64,000 nt of DNA. Source: SZUA-252 sp035716005. GTDB lineage: Bacteria; Eisenbacteria; RBG-16-71-46; SZUA-252. Location: assembly GCA_035716005.1 (NCBI GenBank), contig DASTKG010000129.1, positions 1 to 64,000 of the forward strand. The letters are read 5' to 3'. A program made the translations under genes and the position numbers. Shown here piece after piece: positions 21,873-31,034 of the stretch. Within the stretch, counting starts at the first letter, position 1. Each line of letters begins with the position of its first letter. The notes beneath the pieces were generated by a model that saw only the letters and a program-made list of their open reading frames with translations, searched no databases and was not told the origin of the DNA.

Positions 21873-23357
21873 ATGAGCCGACCGGTACGCGTGCGCTTCG
21901 CGCCCAGCCCGACGGGCTATCTCCACGTCGGCGGGGCGCGGACCGCGCTCTTCAACTACCTCTTCGCCCGCCATCACGGCGGCACCTTCGTCCTTCGGAT
22001 CGAGGACACCGACCGCGAGCGCTCCACGCAGGAGTCGGTCGGCGCCATCTTCGAGGGACTCCGCTGGCTCGGGCTCCACTGGGACGAAGGTCCCGACGTG
22101 GGGGGCTCGCACGGCCCCTACTTCCAGAGCGAGCGCTTGCCGCGCTACGCGGAAGCGGCGAAGCGGCTCCTGGCGGAGGGGAAGGCCTACCGCTGCTTCT
22201 GCGCGCCGGACGATCTGAAGGCGCGGCGGGAGGCCGCGCTCAAGCGGGGCGAGCCGCCCAAGTACGACCGCAAGTGTCTCGCGATCCCCGCCGCCGAGGC
22301 CGAGGCGCGCGCCGCGAAGGGGGAGGCGCACGCCATCCGCTACCGCATGCCCGACGAGGGCGGGACGACGTGGCCCGACGCCGTGCGCGGCGACGTCACG
22401 TTCCAGAACGCGACCCTCGACGACCTCGTCATCTTCCGGGGCGACCAGCACCCGACCTACAACTTCGCCGCCGTCGTCGACGACTCCGCGATGGAGATCT
22501 CGCACGTCGTGCGGGGCGACGATCACATCTCGAACACGCCGCGCCAGATCCGGCTCTACGACGCGCTCGGGCTCGAGCCGCCGATCTTCGGGCACGTCCC
22601 GATGATCCTGGGCCCCGACGGGACGCGCCTCTCCAAGCGTCACGGCGCGCAGGCCGTCACGGAATTTCGCGACGTCGGCTACCTCCCGCAAGCGCTCGTG
22701 AACTTCCTCGCGCTCCTCGGCTGGGCGTACGACGGGGAGCGGGAGATCTTCACGATCGAGGAGCTCGCGAAGGTCTTCACGCTCGACCGGGTCTCCAAGA
22801 ATCCCGCCATCTTCAACTACGAGAAACTCGACTGGATGAACGGGGAGTACTTCCGCGCGCTGCCGCTGGCGACGCGCGCCGAACTCGTGGTGGAGAACCT
22901 CCGCGAGACGAGCGCGCTCCCACCCGGGGCGTACGCCGACCGCGCCTACGTGGAGCGCGCCGTGGAGGCGGTGGGGGACCGCATGAAGCGGCCCCAGCAG
23001 TTCCTGGACTACGCCGCCTATCTCTTCGTCGACCGGGTCGAGCCGGAGCCGGGGCCGTGGGGCGAGCTCCAGGCGAAGGCGGGCGCCGCGGGGCGGCTCC
23101 GCCGGTTCGCCGATCTCCTCGAGGGAGGGGTCGCGTTCGAGCACGACCCGCTCGACCAGGCGGCGCGAGCCCTGGCCGGCGAGCTGGGCGTCAAGTTCGG
23201 CGACCTCGTCATGCCGGCGCGCATCGCGCTGACCGGCAAGAAGGTCAGCCCCGGCATCTTCGACGTGATCATGCTCCTCGGCCGCGAGCGGACGGTTCGG
23301 CGCCTTCGCGACATGGCCGATCGACTGGAGAGCGCGTCGCCGGCGGCGACGGCCTGA
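21873..23357 (+). CDS. gltX: Glutamyl-tRNA synthetase
   Basis: A 494-residue class I synthetase. The HIGH equivalent HVGG (residues 18-21) follows RFAPSPTGYL, and the KMSKS equivalent is RLSKRHG. GAGGAG is spaced correctly for ATG 21873; a frame beginning 18 bases earlier lacks this. Whether it charges tRNA-Gln as well cannot be decided, but the window also encodes tRNA-Glu and tRNA-Gln 4 kb downstream. Confidence 0.96.
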   Translation: MSRPVRVRFAPSPTGYLHVGGARTALFNYLFARHHGGTFVLRIEDTDRERSTQESVGAIFEGLRWLGLHWDEGPDVGGSHGPYFQSERLPRYAEAAKRLLAEGKAYRCFCAPDDLKARREAALKRGEPPKYDRKCLAIPAAEAEARAAKGEAHAIRYRMPDEGGTTWPDAVRGDVTFQNATLDDLVIFRGDQHPTYNFAAVVDDSAMEISHVVRGDDHISNTPRQIRLYDALGLEPPIFGHVPMILGPDGTRLSKRHGAQAVTEFRDVGYLPQALVNFLALLGWAYDGEREIFTIEELAKVFTLDRVSKNPAIFNYEKLDWMNGEYFRALPLATRAELVVENLRETSALPPGAYADRAYVERAVEAVGDRMKRPQQFLDYAAYLFVDRVEPEPGPWGELQAKAGAAGRLRRFADLLEGGVAFEHDPLDQAARALAGELGVKFGDLVMPARIALTGKKVSPGIFDVIMLLGRERTVRRLRDMADRLESASPAATA

Positions 23358-23386
23358 GCCCCGCGGCCGACGCGAATGATTCGAGC

Positions 23387-24568
23387 GTGAACGCCACGGA
23401 AGGCGTCCCACCGGCCCTGGCGGGGCTCCGTGTCGCGCTGGTTCACGACTGGCTGACCGGAATGCGCGGCGGGGAGAAGTGTCTCGAGGTCCTGGCCGAG
23501 ATCTTCCCCGCGGCCGACCTCTACACGCTGGTCCACCGGAAGGGAACGGTGGCGCCCGTCATCGAGTCGCGCCGCGTCACCGAATCGTTCATCGCGCGCT
23601 TGCCGGGAGGACGGAAGCACTACCGCTGGTACGCGCCCTTCTTCCCGTTCGCCATCGAGACGTTCGATCTCACCGGCTACGACCTCGTCGTCTCGACGAG
23701 CCACTGCGTCGCGAAAGGCGCGGTGACGCGGGCCGACACGCTCCACGTCTGCTACTGCTTCACGCCCGTGCGCTATTTCTGGGATCTCTATCCCGACTAT
23801 TTCGGTCCCGGGAAGGGGAGCCGCGTCTCGCGGGCGACGGCGCCGCTCCTCGCGCACTACTACCGGCTCTGGGATCGAGTGAGCGCGGACCGGGTCGACC
23901 TCTTCCTCGCCGACTCCGCTCACGTCCGCGACCGGATCGCGAAGCACTACCGCCGTCGCTCCCGCGTCGTTCATCCGCCCGTCGACACGTCGGGCTTCGT
24001 TCCGGCCGCGATCGCCGCGGGAGCGGACGCGCCCTACCTGGTCGTCTCGGCCCTCGTTCCCTACAAGGGGGTGGAACGGACGATTCGAGTCTGCGCCGCT
24101 CGCGGCGTTCCGCTGCGGATCGTCGGGACCGGTCCGGACGAGTCGAGGCTCCGCGCCATGGCCGGCTCGGGCGTCCGCTTCGACGGCTGGCTCTCGGCGG
24201 AGGCGCTCCGCGACGCCTATCGCGAGTGCCGGGCCCTCATCCAGGCCCACGAGGAGGACTTCGGAATCGCGCCGGTGGAGGCCCTCGCGGCGGGGAGGCC
24301 GGTCGTGGCTCTCCGGAAGGGGGGCGCGTCGGAGGTCGTCACGCCCGAATGCGGCGTCCTCTACGACGACCCGACCGACGCGGGGCTCTCGGCCGCGCTG
24401 GATCGATTCGAGGCGAGGTCGTTCGCCGCCGCCGCCCTTCGCGCGCGTTCCCTCGAGTTCTCGCGCGACGCGTATCGGTCGAGGATGACCGAGTCGCTGA
24501 CCCGGGCCTGGGAGCTCTTCCGGGCCCGCGCCGGGGCGCCCTTCCCGCTCGACGCGATGGCCGACTGA
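23387..24568 (+). CDS. Glycosyltransferase family 4-type protein
   Basis: A 393-residue GT-B glycosyltransferase. The N-terminal domain opens with LRVALVHDWLTGMRGGEKCLE, seen here as LVHDWLT and RGGEKCLEVL, typical of WbaZ-like mannosyl- or glycosyltransferases. The C-terminal domain has the nucleotide-sugar signature HEEDFGIAPVEALAAGRPV and GGASEVV. Probable role is polysaccharide or lipopolysaccharide assembly. The GTG start has no Shine-Dalgarno; AATGAT six bases before it resembles a -10 box but no -35 matches. Confidence 0.88.
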   Translation: MNATEGVPPALAGLRVALVHDWLTGMRGGEKCLEVLAEIFPAADLYTLVHRKGTVAPVIESRRVTESFIARLPGGRKHYRWYAPFFPFAIETFDLTGYDLVVSTSHCVAKGAVTRADTLHVCYCFTPVRYFWDLYPDYFGPGKGSRVSRATAPLLAHYYRLWDRVSADRVDLFLADSAHVRDRIAKHYRRRSRVVHPPVDTSGFVPAAIAAGADAPYLVVSALVPYKGVERTIRVCAARGVPLRIVGTGPDESRLRAMAGSGVRFDGWLSAEALRDAYRECRALIQAHEEDFGIAPVEALAAGRPVVALRKGGASEVVTPECGVLYDDPTDAGLSAALDRFEARSFAAAALRARSLEFSRDAYRSRMTESLTRAWELFRARAGAPFPLDAMAD

Positions 24569-24583
24569 GGGGAGCCCTCCCGG

Positions 24584-27403
24584 CTACTTCGGGACCTCCT
24601 TGTGGTCGCCCGCCACGACGAGGATCATCCGATCCGGGTGGATGTGTTTCCGGATCGCCTCGTTCACCTGCCCGAGGGTCACGGCGCGAAAGCGGGCGGG
24701 GTAGTCGTCCAGGTACTTCGGCCCGAATCCGAACTTCTCCGCGTACGTGAGCTGCGCCGCGACCCCCGCGTTCGTCCCCAGCCGCACCTGGAAATTCCCG
24801 GCGAAGAAGCTCTTCTGCGACTCCACCTCCTCGGCGGTGATCCCGTCGCGCACGTACTGCTCCACCACCTCGCGCGACGAGCGGATCGCCTTCGCCGCGT
24901 TCTGGGGGGCGACGGCGGCGATGACGGCCCAGGCGCCGTCGATGTCGTCGATCCAGAAGAATCGCGAGACGATGCTGTAGGAGAGCCCCTCCGTGTCGCG
25001 CACGCGCTTTCCGACTCGCGACGTGAGCCCCGACTGTCCCAGGGCCGCGTTCGCGATCATGCAGGCTTCGTAGTCGGAATCCCCCCGCGCGAGACCCCCG
25101 GCGTGGCCGAGAAAGAAGTTCGTGTTCGCTTTGCCGGGCATCGTCTCCACGACCTCTCGGGCGGCGCCGGCCTCGGCGCGGGGCGGCGCGACGACCGGGC
25201 GCTCGCCTCGCGGCATCGCGCCGAAGAGGGACGTGACGAGCGCGATCGTCTCCTTCGGGTCGACGTCGCCGACGATCGAGAGGATCGTCCCCGTCCCGAC
25301 GAATCGCCGGGCATGGTAGGCGCGAAGATCGGCCACGCTCCCGGCGTCGATCGAGGAGAGCCATCCCTCCTTCGTCGGCGCGGCGTAGGGGTGACCGGCC
25401 GGGTAGACGAGCCGCGAGAGCCGGTCGGCCGCGCGCTGCTGCGTGTTGTCGTCGGCCTTCAGGATCTCCGCGCGGTATTCCTCCTTCGCCTTCGCGAGCT
25501 CGTCGGCGCCGAACGTGGGCCGGAGGAGATCGTCGGAGAGCGTCTGGAGGAGGAGTTTCAGGTCGCGCGCCATCCCCGAGCCGACGATCGAAGTCTCCAG
25601 CAAATCGGAGCCGATCGTGAGCCGTGCGCCGGCGTCGTCGAGGCGGGCCGCGATCTCGCTCTTGGTTCGCCCCGCGGCGCCGCGCGTCAGCATCTTCGCG
25701 ACGAGGCCCGGTAGGGCCGGCTGATCCGCCGGGGCGTGGATTCGACCGGAGCGGACGATCCCGTGGATCGCCACGGTCGGGACCGAACGATTGGCGAGAA
25801 CCTGGACGACGAGGCCGTTCGGCAGCTCGACGCGGAGCGTGCGAGCGGCGAACGATGCGCCCTCGCCCGGTTCCGACGCGCCGCCGGCGCCGGACTTCTT
25901 CGACTTGCTCTTCGCCGCCGGCTTGGCGGGTTCCTTCACCGGGGGGGCCGCGGCCTCGCCGCCGATCGGGACGAACCAGCCGACCGTCGCCTTGTCGGGC
26001 GTGAAATAGGTCGCGGCGACCCGCTTCACGTCGTCGGCCGTGACCGACTTGATGCCGTCGAGGTACTTCACGAACCACTTCCAGTCGGCGGAGGCCACCG
26101 CCTCGCCGAGGGCCGACGCCATCTCGTACGTCCCGTCCCGGCGCCGCACCGTCGCGACCTCGACCTGCTTCTTCGCCCGCTCCAGTTCATCCGCGGTCAC
26201 GCCGTCGCGCGCCACGCTCGCGAGCGCGGCCTTCAACGCCGCCTCCGCCTTCTCGTGCGTCGATCCCGGGGCCACCGTGGCCTGCACGGAGAAGGGGTAG
26301 GGATCGTGGAGCGTGTAGTTCCAGGCGTCGACGTCGCTGGCGAGCCGCGTTTCCACGAGTCCCTGGTAGAGCCGCGAGTTCACGCCGCTCGACAGAATGA
26401 CCTGTAAGAGCTCGAGCGGAAGGAAGTCGGGGTGGAGCGATCCGGGCCGGAGGTAGGCGATCTGAACCACGCCGAACGTGCCGGGACGCCTCACGATCAC
26501 GCGCCGCTCGCCCTCCTGCGGCGGCTCGACCGTGATCACCTTCGGGATCGGCGCCTTGGAGCGCGGGAAGACGCCGAACTCGCGCTCGAAGAGGCGCAGG
26601 GCCGCGTCGTCGTCGAAATCGCCCACGATCACGGCCGTCGCGTTGTCGGGGTGGAAGAAACGCCTGTAATGCTCGCGCAGGGTCTCCGTCGAGACGCCCT
26701 CGATGTCGCTCCGGTATCCGATCGTGTCCCAGTGGTAGGGATGCGCCGTGACGGACGCGCCGACGACGGCCTTGTCGAGCGCGCCGTAGGGGTTGTTCTC
26801 GCCGATTTCGTATTCGTTCCGGACGACCGACATCTCCGGCTGGCGCTCGCTGTCGAGGAGGAGCGCGCGACCGAGGCGATCGGCCTCGATCTTCATGGCG
26901 AGTTCGAGCTTGTCGGAGGGGAGCGTGGAGTACCCGGTCATGCGGTCGTTCCACGTCGTCATGTTCGAGGATCCGAAGTCGGCGCCGGCCGCGTAGAGGA
27001 CTTCCTGGATCGTCTTCTTACCGTTCGCCTTTCCGTAGTTCTTGGTGCTCTTGTTGAAGAGAAGATGCTCGAGGAGATGGGCGGATCCGGTGGCGCCGGG
27101 CCACTCGTTGCGGGAGCCGACGTGATAGACGACCAGGAAGGTGACGACCGGGACGCTTCGGTTCGGGACGAGCAGGACGTTCATGCCGTTCGTCTTCAGC
27201 CGGTACTCCGTGATCCCCGCCATCGAGTCGACCCGCTCCACGTTCGCGGAGAGCCGGCCTCGGGATCCCGTCGCTTCGCGCGGCTGGGCCGACGCCTGGG
27301 GCGTCGTGGCGGCGCCGATCGACGCGGCCAGGAGAGCCCCGAGGAGGGCGCGGCCGGGACGGAGATACTTCAGGGAGTCGCGGTCGAGGGAGAGAGTTCG
27401 CAT
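24584..27403 (-). CDS. M16-family (insulinase-like) peptidase, two-domain, exported
   Basis: A 939-residue protein with a signal peptide (about 15-40) and two M16 halves. The first carries the inverted zinc motif HLLEH (His109, Glu112, His113) and the downstream Glu in VVRNEYEIGENN; the second half (about 520-939) lacks HxxEH, as usual for the non-catalytic partner. A Pro/Lys linker (KEPAKPAAKSKSKKSG) joins them. Expected location is the periplasm or outer membrane, degrading peptides. It converges with the glycosyltransferase and lies downstream of the tRNA pair on the same strand. Confidence 0.92.
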   Translation of the reverse strand: MRTLSLDRDSLKYLRPGRALLGALLAASIGAATTPQASAQPREATGSRGRLSANVERVDSMAGITEYRLKTNGMNVLLVPNRSVPVVTFLVVYHVGSRNEWPGATGSAHLLEHLLFNKSTKNYGKANGKKTIQEVLYAAGADFGSSNMTTWNDRMTGYSTLPSDKLELAMKIEADRLGRALLLDSERQPEMSVVRNEYEIGENNPYGALDKAVVGASVTAHPYHWDTIGYRSDIEGVSTETLREHYRRFFHPDNATAVIVGDFDDDAALRLFEREFGVFPRSKAPIPKVITVEPPQEGERRVIVRRPGTFGVVQIAYLRPGSLHPDFLPLELLQVILSSGVNSRLYQGLVETRLASDVDAWNYTLHDPYPFSVQATVAPGSTHEKAEAALKAALASVARDGVTADELERAKKQVEVATVRRRDGTYEMASALGEAVASADWKWFVKYLDGIKSVTADDVKRVAATYFTPDKATVGWFVPIGGEAAAPPVKEPAKPAAKSKSKKSGAGGASEPGEGASFAARTLRVELPNGLVVQVLANRSVPTVAIHGIVRSGRIHAPADQPALPGLVAKMLTRGAAGRTKSEIAARLDDAGARLTIGSDLLETSIVGSGMARDLKLLLQTLSDDLLRPTFGADELAKAKEEYRAEILKADDNTQQRAADRLSRLVYPAGHPYAAPTKEGWLSSIDAGSVADLRAYHARRFVGTGTILSIVGDVDPKETIALVTSLFGAMPRGERPVVAPPRAEAGAAREVVETMPGKANTNFFLGHAGGLARGDSDYEACMIANAALGQSGLTSRVGKRVRDTEGLSYSIVSRFFWIDDIDGAWAVIAAVAPQNAAKAIRSSREVVEQYVRDGITAEEVESQKSFFAGNFQVRLGTNAGVAAQLTYAEKFGFGPKYLDDYPARFRAVTLGQVNEAIRKHIHPDRMILVVAGDHKEVPK

Positions 27404-27480
27404 GTCGGTCGGGGCCTTTCCGGCGTGGGGGTCCGAGGCGTCGGGGTATCAGGGGGTCCGGCGGATTGGATGCGGAAAAG

Positions 27481-27582
27481 GTGGAAGCCGGTTGGTAGCG
27501 CTACGGGGATTCGAACCCCGGTTTGATGGCTGAGAACCACCCGTCCTGACCCCTAGACGATAGCGCCCCATCCGGCTTCCAC
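27481..27582 (-). repeat. 11-bp inverted repeat enclosing tRNA-Glu
   Basis: GTGGAAGCCGG (27481-27491) and its exact complement CCGGCTTCCAC (27572-27582) flank the tRNA-Glu gene almost symmetrically. In the minus-strand transcript they would pair leader with trailer around the tRNA. The trailer arm is followed by CTTTTCC, so the structure could be a processing stem, a terminator-like element, or both. Confidence 0.75.
27493..27567 (-). tRNA. tRNA-Glu (CUC anticodon)
   Basis: A 75-base tRNA with the CCA end encoded. Acceptor GGCGCTA pairs with TAGCGCT (a G-U at the end). The D-arm region TCGTCTAGGGGTCAGGAC is typical of tRNA-Glu, the anticodon loop is TTCTCAG (anticodon CTC) and the T-arm contains GGTTCGAATCC. 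It reads GAG, a frequent Glu codon in this GC-rich genome. Confidence 0.95.
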
Positions 27583-27596
27583 GCGGATCGTTAAGT

Positions 27597-27670
27597 TGGC
27601 TGGGGGAAGAGGATTCGAACCCCTGTACCGTGGTCCAGAGCCACGTGTCCTACCACTGGACGATCCCCCA
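27597..27670 (-). tRNA. tRNA-Gln (CUG anticodon)
   Basis: A 74-base tRNA with encoded CCA. Acceptor TGGGGGA pairs with TCCCCCA; anticodon stem CGTGG/CCACG encloses CTCTGGA, giving anticodon CTG. TGGGGGATCGTC and GGTTCGAATCC are typical of bacterial tRNA-Gln. It is 29 bases upstream of tRNA-Glu in the same transcript. Confidence 0.95.
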
Positions 27671-27681
27671 ACGGGCTGAAA

Positions 27682-27710
27682 AAACTATCACGCGCGGGGC
27701 GGCCGGTCAA
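27682..27710 (-). promoter_or_regulatory. Promoter of the tRNA-Gln/tRNA-Glu transcript
   Basis: On the minus strand TTGACC, exactly 17 bases, TAGTTT, ending 12 bases before the tRNA-Gln 5' end. The -35 box overlaps the TGA of the upstream DedA gene and lies in a GGCCGG-TCAA-CCGGCC hairpin (27701-27716) that may end DedA transcription. Confidence 0.7.
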
Positions 27711-28348
27711 CCGGCCTGGCTCGGCTTCCGGCGCTCTCCGCGGAAGTGCTGGCGAAGGAAGAGGGCGAAGAGGAGGAGGAGACCGATGACGACCACGAGG
27801 TCGAACCCGTGCCAGAAGGACTTGATCTTCTCCCAGTTCTCCCGGAAGAGGACGCCCACGTAGGCGAGCGCGAAGGACCAGGGCGCCGAACCGAGGAACG
27901 TGTAGAGCGTGAAGCGCCAGAAGGGGACTCGCGCGGCTCCGGCCGGGAGCGAGACGAACGTGCGGACGATCGGGAGGAGCCGCGTCCAGAACGCGACCTT
28001 CAGGCCGTGCTTGTGGAGCCAGTGCTCGGCTCGATCGTACTCTTCCATGCGGATCAGCCTGTACTTCGCGAGGGCCTCGGCCGCGGCGCGGCCCCCCTTC
28101 ATGCCGGCCCAGTAGGCGATCCACGAGCCGAGCACGTTGCCGGCGGCGCCCGCGAGGGTCACGCCCCATAGGGTGAAGCGCCCCGTCGTGACGAGGTAGC
28201 CGGAGAAGGGCATGATGATCTCGCTGGGGAGCGGAATGCACGCGCTCTCGATCGCCATGCAGAGCACGATGCCGCCGTAGCCGAGCGCGGAAATGGTGGA
28301 GAGAATGAAGGCCGACAGGGGCGCGACGATCTGTTCGAGCAGATGCAC
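27707..28348 (-). CDS. DedA-family membrane protein
   Basis: A 213-residue membrane protein with the DedA pattern: ESACIPLPSEIIMPFSGYL near residues 34-52, GNVLGSWIAYWAG, and the motif FWTRLLPIVRTFVSLPAGAA (about 122-141) with Arg residues typical of the VTT domain. DedA proteins support undecaprenyl-phosphate or lipid recycling and membrane homeostasis. The GTG start lies six bases after a TAGGGT box, so the mRNA may be leaderless. Confidence 0.9.
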   Translation of the reverse strand: MHLLEQIVAPLSAFILSTISALGYGGIVLCMAIESACIPLPSEIIMPFSGYLVTTGRFTLWGVTLAGAAGNVLGSWIAYWAGMKGGRAAAEALAKYRLIRMEEYDRAEHWLHKHGLKVAFWTRLLPIVRTFVSLPAGAARVPFWRFTLYTFLGSAPWSFALAYVGVLFRENWEKIKSFWHGFDLVVVIGLLLLFALFLRQHFRGERRKPSQAG

Positions 28349-28354
28349 GGCGAA

Positions 28355-28384
28355 ACCCTACCCGGAGCGGTGGGAGCCCGACAA
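28355..28384 (-). promoter_or_regulatory. Possible promoter giving a leaderless DedA mRNA
   Basis: On the minus strand TTGTCG, 18 bases, TAGGGT, then six bases to the GTG start. Transcription would begin at or near the start codon, and no Shine-Dalgarno is present. Confidence 0.45.
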
Positions 28385-28420
28385 GCGGAAAGACTTCATT
28401 CTTGAGGGGCTTAGGAGGGC

Positions 28421-31018
28421 ATGATAGCGTCGACGGGAATGCGACGACTCCAGCGCCGTGAACCCGCCCTTCTCGAGGTCATCCGTCCCGTCCACGCATG
28501 GATGTCGCTGGTCGGGCTCGTTCTGTCCGCGCCCGGAGCGTGGGCCGCGCCCGAATCGTTCGGGGCCCGCCAATCGCCGCTCGCGCTGTCGCCGGAGTAC
28601 GGCGAAATCGCTTTCTCGGACCCGGGCGCCGGGACCGGAACGATGGTCGTCTCCACCCGCGAGGGGGTGGAGGTGCGCCTCGCGACCTCTCCCGGCGGGG
28701 ATCCCGTCGGAATCTACCGAGCGCCGGGCGCCGTCGAGGGGCTCGCGGTCCGAGGCACGCGGGCTTATCTCTTCCAGGGCGTCCGCGGCATCACGGCCCT
28801 CGATCTCTCCGATCCCGCGAGCCCCGTCGTCTCGGCGTCCGCCACGACGCCGAGCGCGGTCCGAATGGGCGCCGTTCTCGAGGACGGATCGTGCGTCGCG
28901 GCGAGCGATTCCTTCGTTCACGTCTTTCGCCTCGGGAGCGGCGGAGAACTCGCGCTCGCCCAGAGCGTGTCGTACGGCGACGGCCGCCTGATCCGCCGCG
29001 TCCGCGCTCAAGGCGATTCCATCCTCGTCGTCGCCTCGCGTCCCGGCGTCCTGGCGAGGCTCTACGTCACGATCTATCGGTTTCCGACGGGCGCCACGTC
29101 GTTGACGCGACTCCACGAATGGATCTCGAACAACAAGGGTGCGAACGACGCTGTCTGGTCGCCGCCGATCGCGTTCATCGCCAACGGGAGCGCCGGCATC
29201 TACACGCTCAATACCGCGACGGGAGTCTTCGGGGCGACCACTCCCTTCGCGAACGGGCTTCTCGTTCGCGCCCTGGGTTTGACTCCGTCCGACCTCTTCG
29301 GAGTGGGAGAGGCCAGGTCCCTGCAACGGTTCCCGCGTTTCGGAGCGCTCGGCGACAGCCTCCCCATCGCGCAAACGGTGGAGACGCTCGACCTCGAGCC
29401 CGTCGCCGTCGCAGCGGACGGCCCGTACGCGTACGTGTCGACGAGAGACGTAATCGCGTCCGTCGATCCCGACGAAGCCGGGCGCTCGCAGATCGAGTTC
29501 CCGGTTTCCAGCGGCGTCCCGCGGGCCCCCATCGCTCCGATTCGGAGCGTCGGCCGCTCGAGGCGCATCGTGATCGACCAGGGCCTCGCCTACGTCGCCG
29601 ACTACACCGGCGGCCTTCGGATCCATCGCGCCGGCGGCGCCGACACGAGTCTCGTCGGCGTGCTTCCTCCGGCCGTGAACGGACGAACGGTCGATCTCGC
29701 GCTCGACGCGGCGCAGTCGAGGCTTTATCTCGCGTCCGGGACCGCGGGGCTCGAAGTCGTCGACGTGGCCGATCCCGCCGCGCCGCAGCGGCTGGGAAGT
29801 CTCGTCCTTCCCGGATCCGCGAGCGCCGTCGCGATCCTCGACGCGAACAACGTGGCGGTGGCGCGAACCGGCAATTTCGGCGCGGGCGTCACCTTCGTCG
29901 ACGTTTCGACGCCGACGTCGCCGGTCGCGCGGGGATCGGTGAACTCGCCGCTCGTCCTCGATCCGCGCGCGCTCGCCGCGCGGGACACGATCCTCTTCGT
30001 CGCCGACCACCAGCTCGGCCTCCTCTCGATCGGCTTCGGGAATCCGGATGCCCCGGCCACGGTGGGAATTCCGAGCGGCGCCGGCGCTCGCGACCTCGAT
30101 CTCCAGGGGAACATCCTGCTCGTGGCCTCGCGGTCCCGAGGTCTTCAGGTCGTCGACGTCTTCAATCCCGCCGCGCCGCTCCTCCGATCGGAAGTGCCGC
30201 TCCCGCCCGTGCTCGGGGTGACCCGGAACGGATCGACGGCGATCGCGTGCCTGGGGGACGAAGGGGTCGCGATCGTCGATCTCACCTCGCCGTCGTCGGC
30301 GAGTCTCCGATCGATCGTCGCCGCGGCCGGATTCCCGCGCGATGCCGCGTGGGTGGGGGACTCGCTTCTGATCGCGGGGGGAACCTCCGTCGACCGATTC
30401 CTCCTGGCGCCCGCGATCCCCGCACCGGGTGGGCTCTCCGTCACCCTCGACCCCGTCTCGGCGCTTCCTCGCGCCTATCTCGCCTGGAGCGTGGGCGAGG
30501 TCGTGGGTCAGGTCGGCTGGAACCTCTATCGCGAAGCGAGCCCAGCCATCTCCGGCTCCCAGCCGCCCGCGGGGACGCGCATCAACGGGCTTCTGATCGA
30601 TCCGGCGGCCCGGAGCGCCCTCGACTCCGGCGTCGTGCCCGGCGCGGAGAACCGTTACCGTCTGGAGGCCGTCTTCGAGGACGGCCGGCTCCTGACCGTC
30701 GCCGAGGGCTCCGTCATCGTCTCGGCCGAAGCCCGCCTCGGCCGCCCCTACCCGAACCCCTTCCGGTCGGCCGACGGGGGTGTCGAGCTCCCGTACCAGA
30801 CCACCCACGCGGCGGCCACCGTCACTCTGACCGTCGTCGACGTGAGGGGCCGGGCGATCCGTGAGATCACCGCTTCCGGTCCGGCCTCGGGCGGGTTCGG
30901 ATCGATCGGTTGGGACGGGCGCGATCGAGACGGTCGTCGCGTGCCGGGCGGGGTCTACTACTTATATATGCGGGGCGGTGGGATCGACGACGCGCGCGCG
31001 GTCGTCCACGTCCCCTGA
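28421..31018 (+). CDS. LVIVD-repeat secreted protein with FlgD-like C-terminus
   Basis: An 865-residue protein with a signal-like segment (about 24-42) and many beta-propeller repeats of the LVIVD type, for example GLEVVDVADPAAPQRLGS and GLQVVDVFNPAAPLLRS. A C-terminal module (about 780-865) has RPYPNPFRSADG, VVDVRGRAIREI and GVYYLYM, the FlgD Ig-like/type IX sorting pattern. Likely exported and cell-surface bound; a ligand cannot be inferred. AGGAGG is only two bases from this ATG; ATG 28439 is an alternative. Confidence 0.8.
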   Translation: MIASTGMRRLQRREPALLEVIRPVHAWMSLVGLVLSAPGAWAAPESFGARQSPLALSPEYGEIAFSDPGAGTGTMVVSTREGVEVRLATSPGGDPVGIYRAPGAVEGLAVRGTRAYLFQGVRGITALDLSDPASPVVSASATTPSAVRMGAVLEDGSCVAASDSFVHVFRLGSGGELALAQSVSYGDGRLIRRVRAQGDSILVVASRPGVLARLYVTIYRFPTGATSLTRLHEWISNNKGANDAVWSPPIAFIANGSAGIYTLNTATGVFGATTPFANGLLVRALGLTPSDLFGVGEARSLQRFPRFGALGDSLPIAQTVETLDLEPVAVAADGPYAYVSTRDVIASVDPDEAGRSQIEFPVSSGVPRAPIAPIRSVGRSRRIVIDQGLAYVADYTGGLRIHRAGGADTSLVGVLPPAVNGRTVDLALDAAQSRLYLASGTAGLEVVDVADPAAPQRLGSLVLPGSASAVAILDANNVAVARTGNFGAGVTFVDVSTPTSPVARGSVNSPLVLDPRALAARDTILFVADHQLGLLSIGFGNPDAPATVGIPSGAGARDLDLQGNILLVASRSRGLQVVDVFNPAAPLLRSEVPLPPVLGVTRNGSTAIACLGDEGVAIVDLTSPSSASLRSIVAAAGFPRDAAWVGDSLLIAGGTSVDRFLLAPAIPAPGGLSVTLDPVSALPRAYLAWSVGEVVGQVGWNLYREASPAISGSQPPAGTRINGLLIDPAARSALDSGVVPGAENRYRLEAVFEDGRLLTVAEGSVIVSAEARLGRPYPNPFRSADGGVELPYQTTHAAATVTLTVVDVRGRAIREITASGPASGGFGSIGWDGRDRDGRRVPGGVYYLYMRGGGIDDARAVVHVP

Positions 31019-31034
31019 GCCCGGGCGGGCCCGC

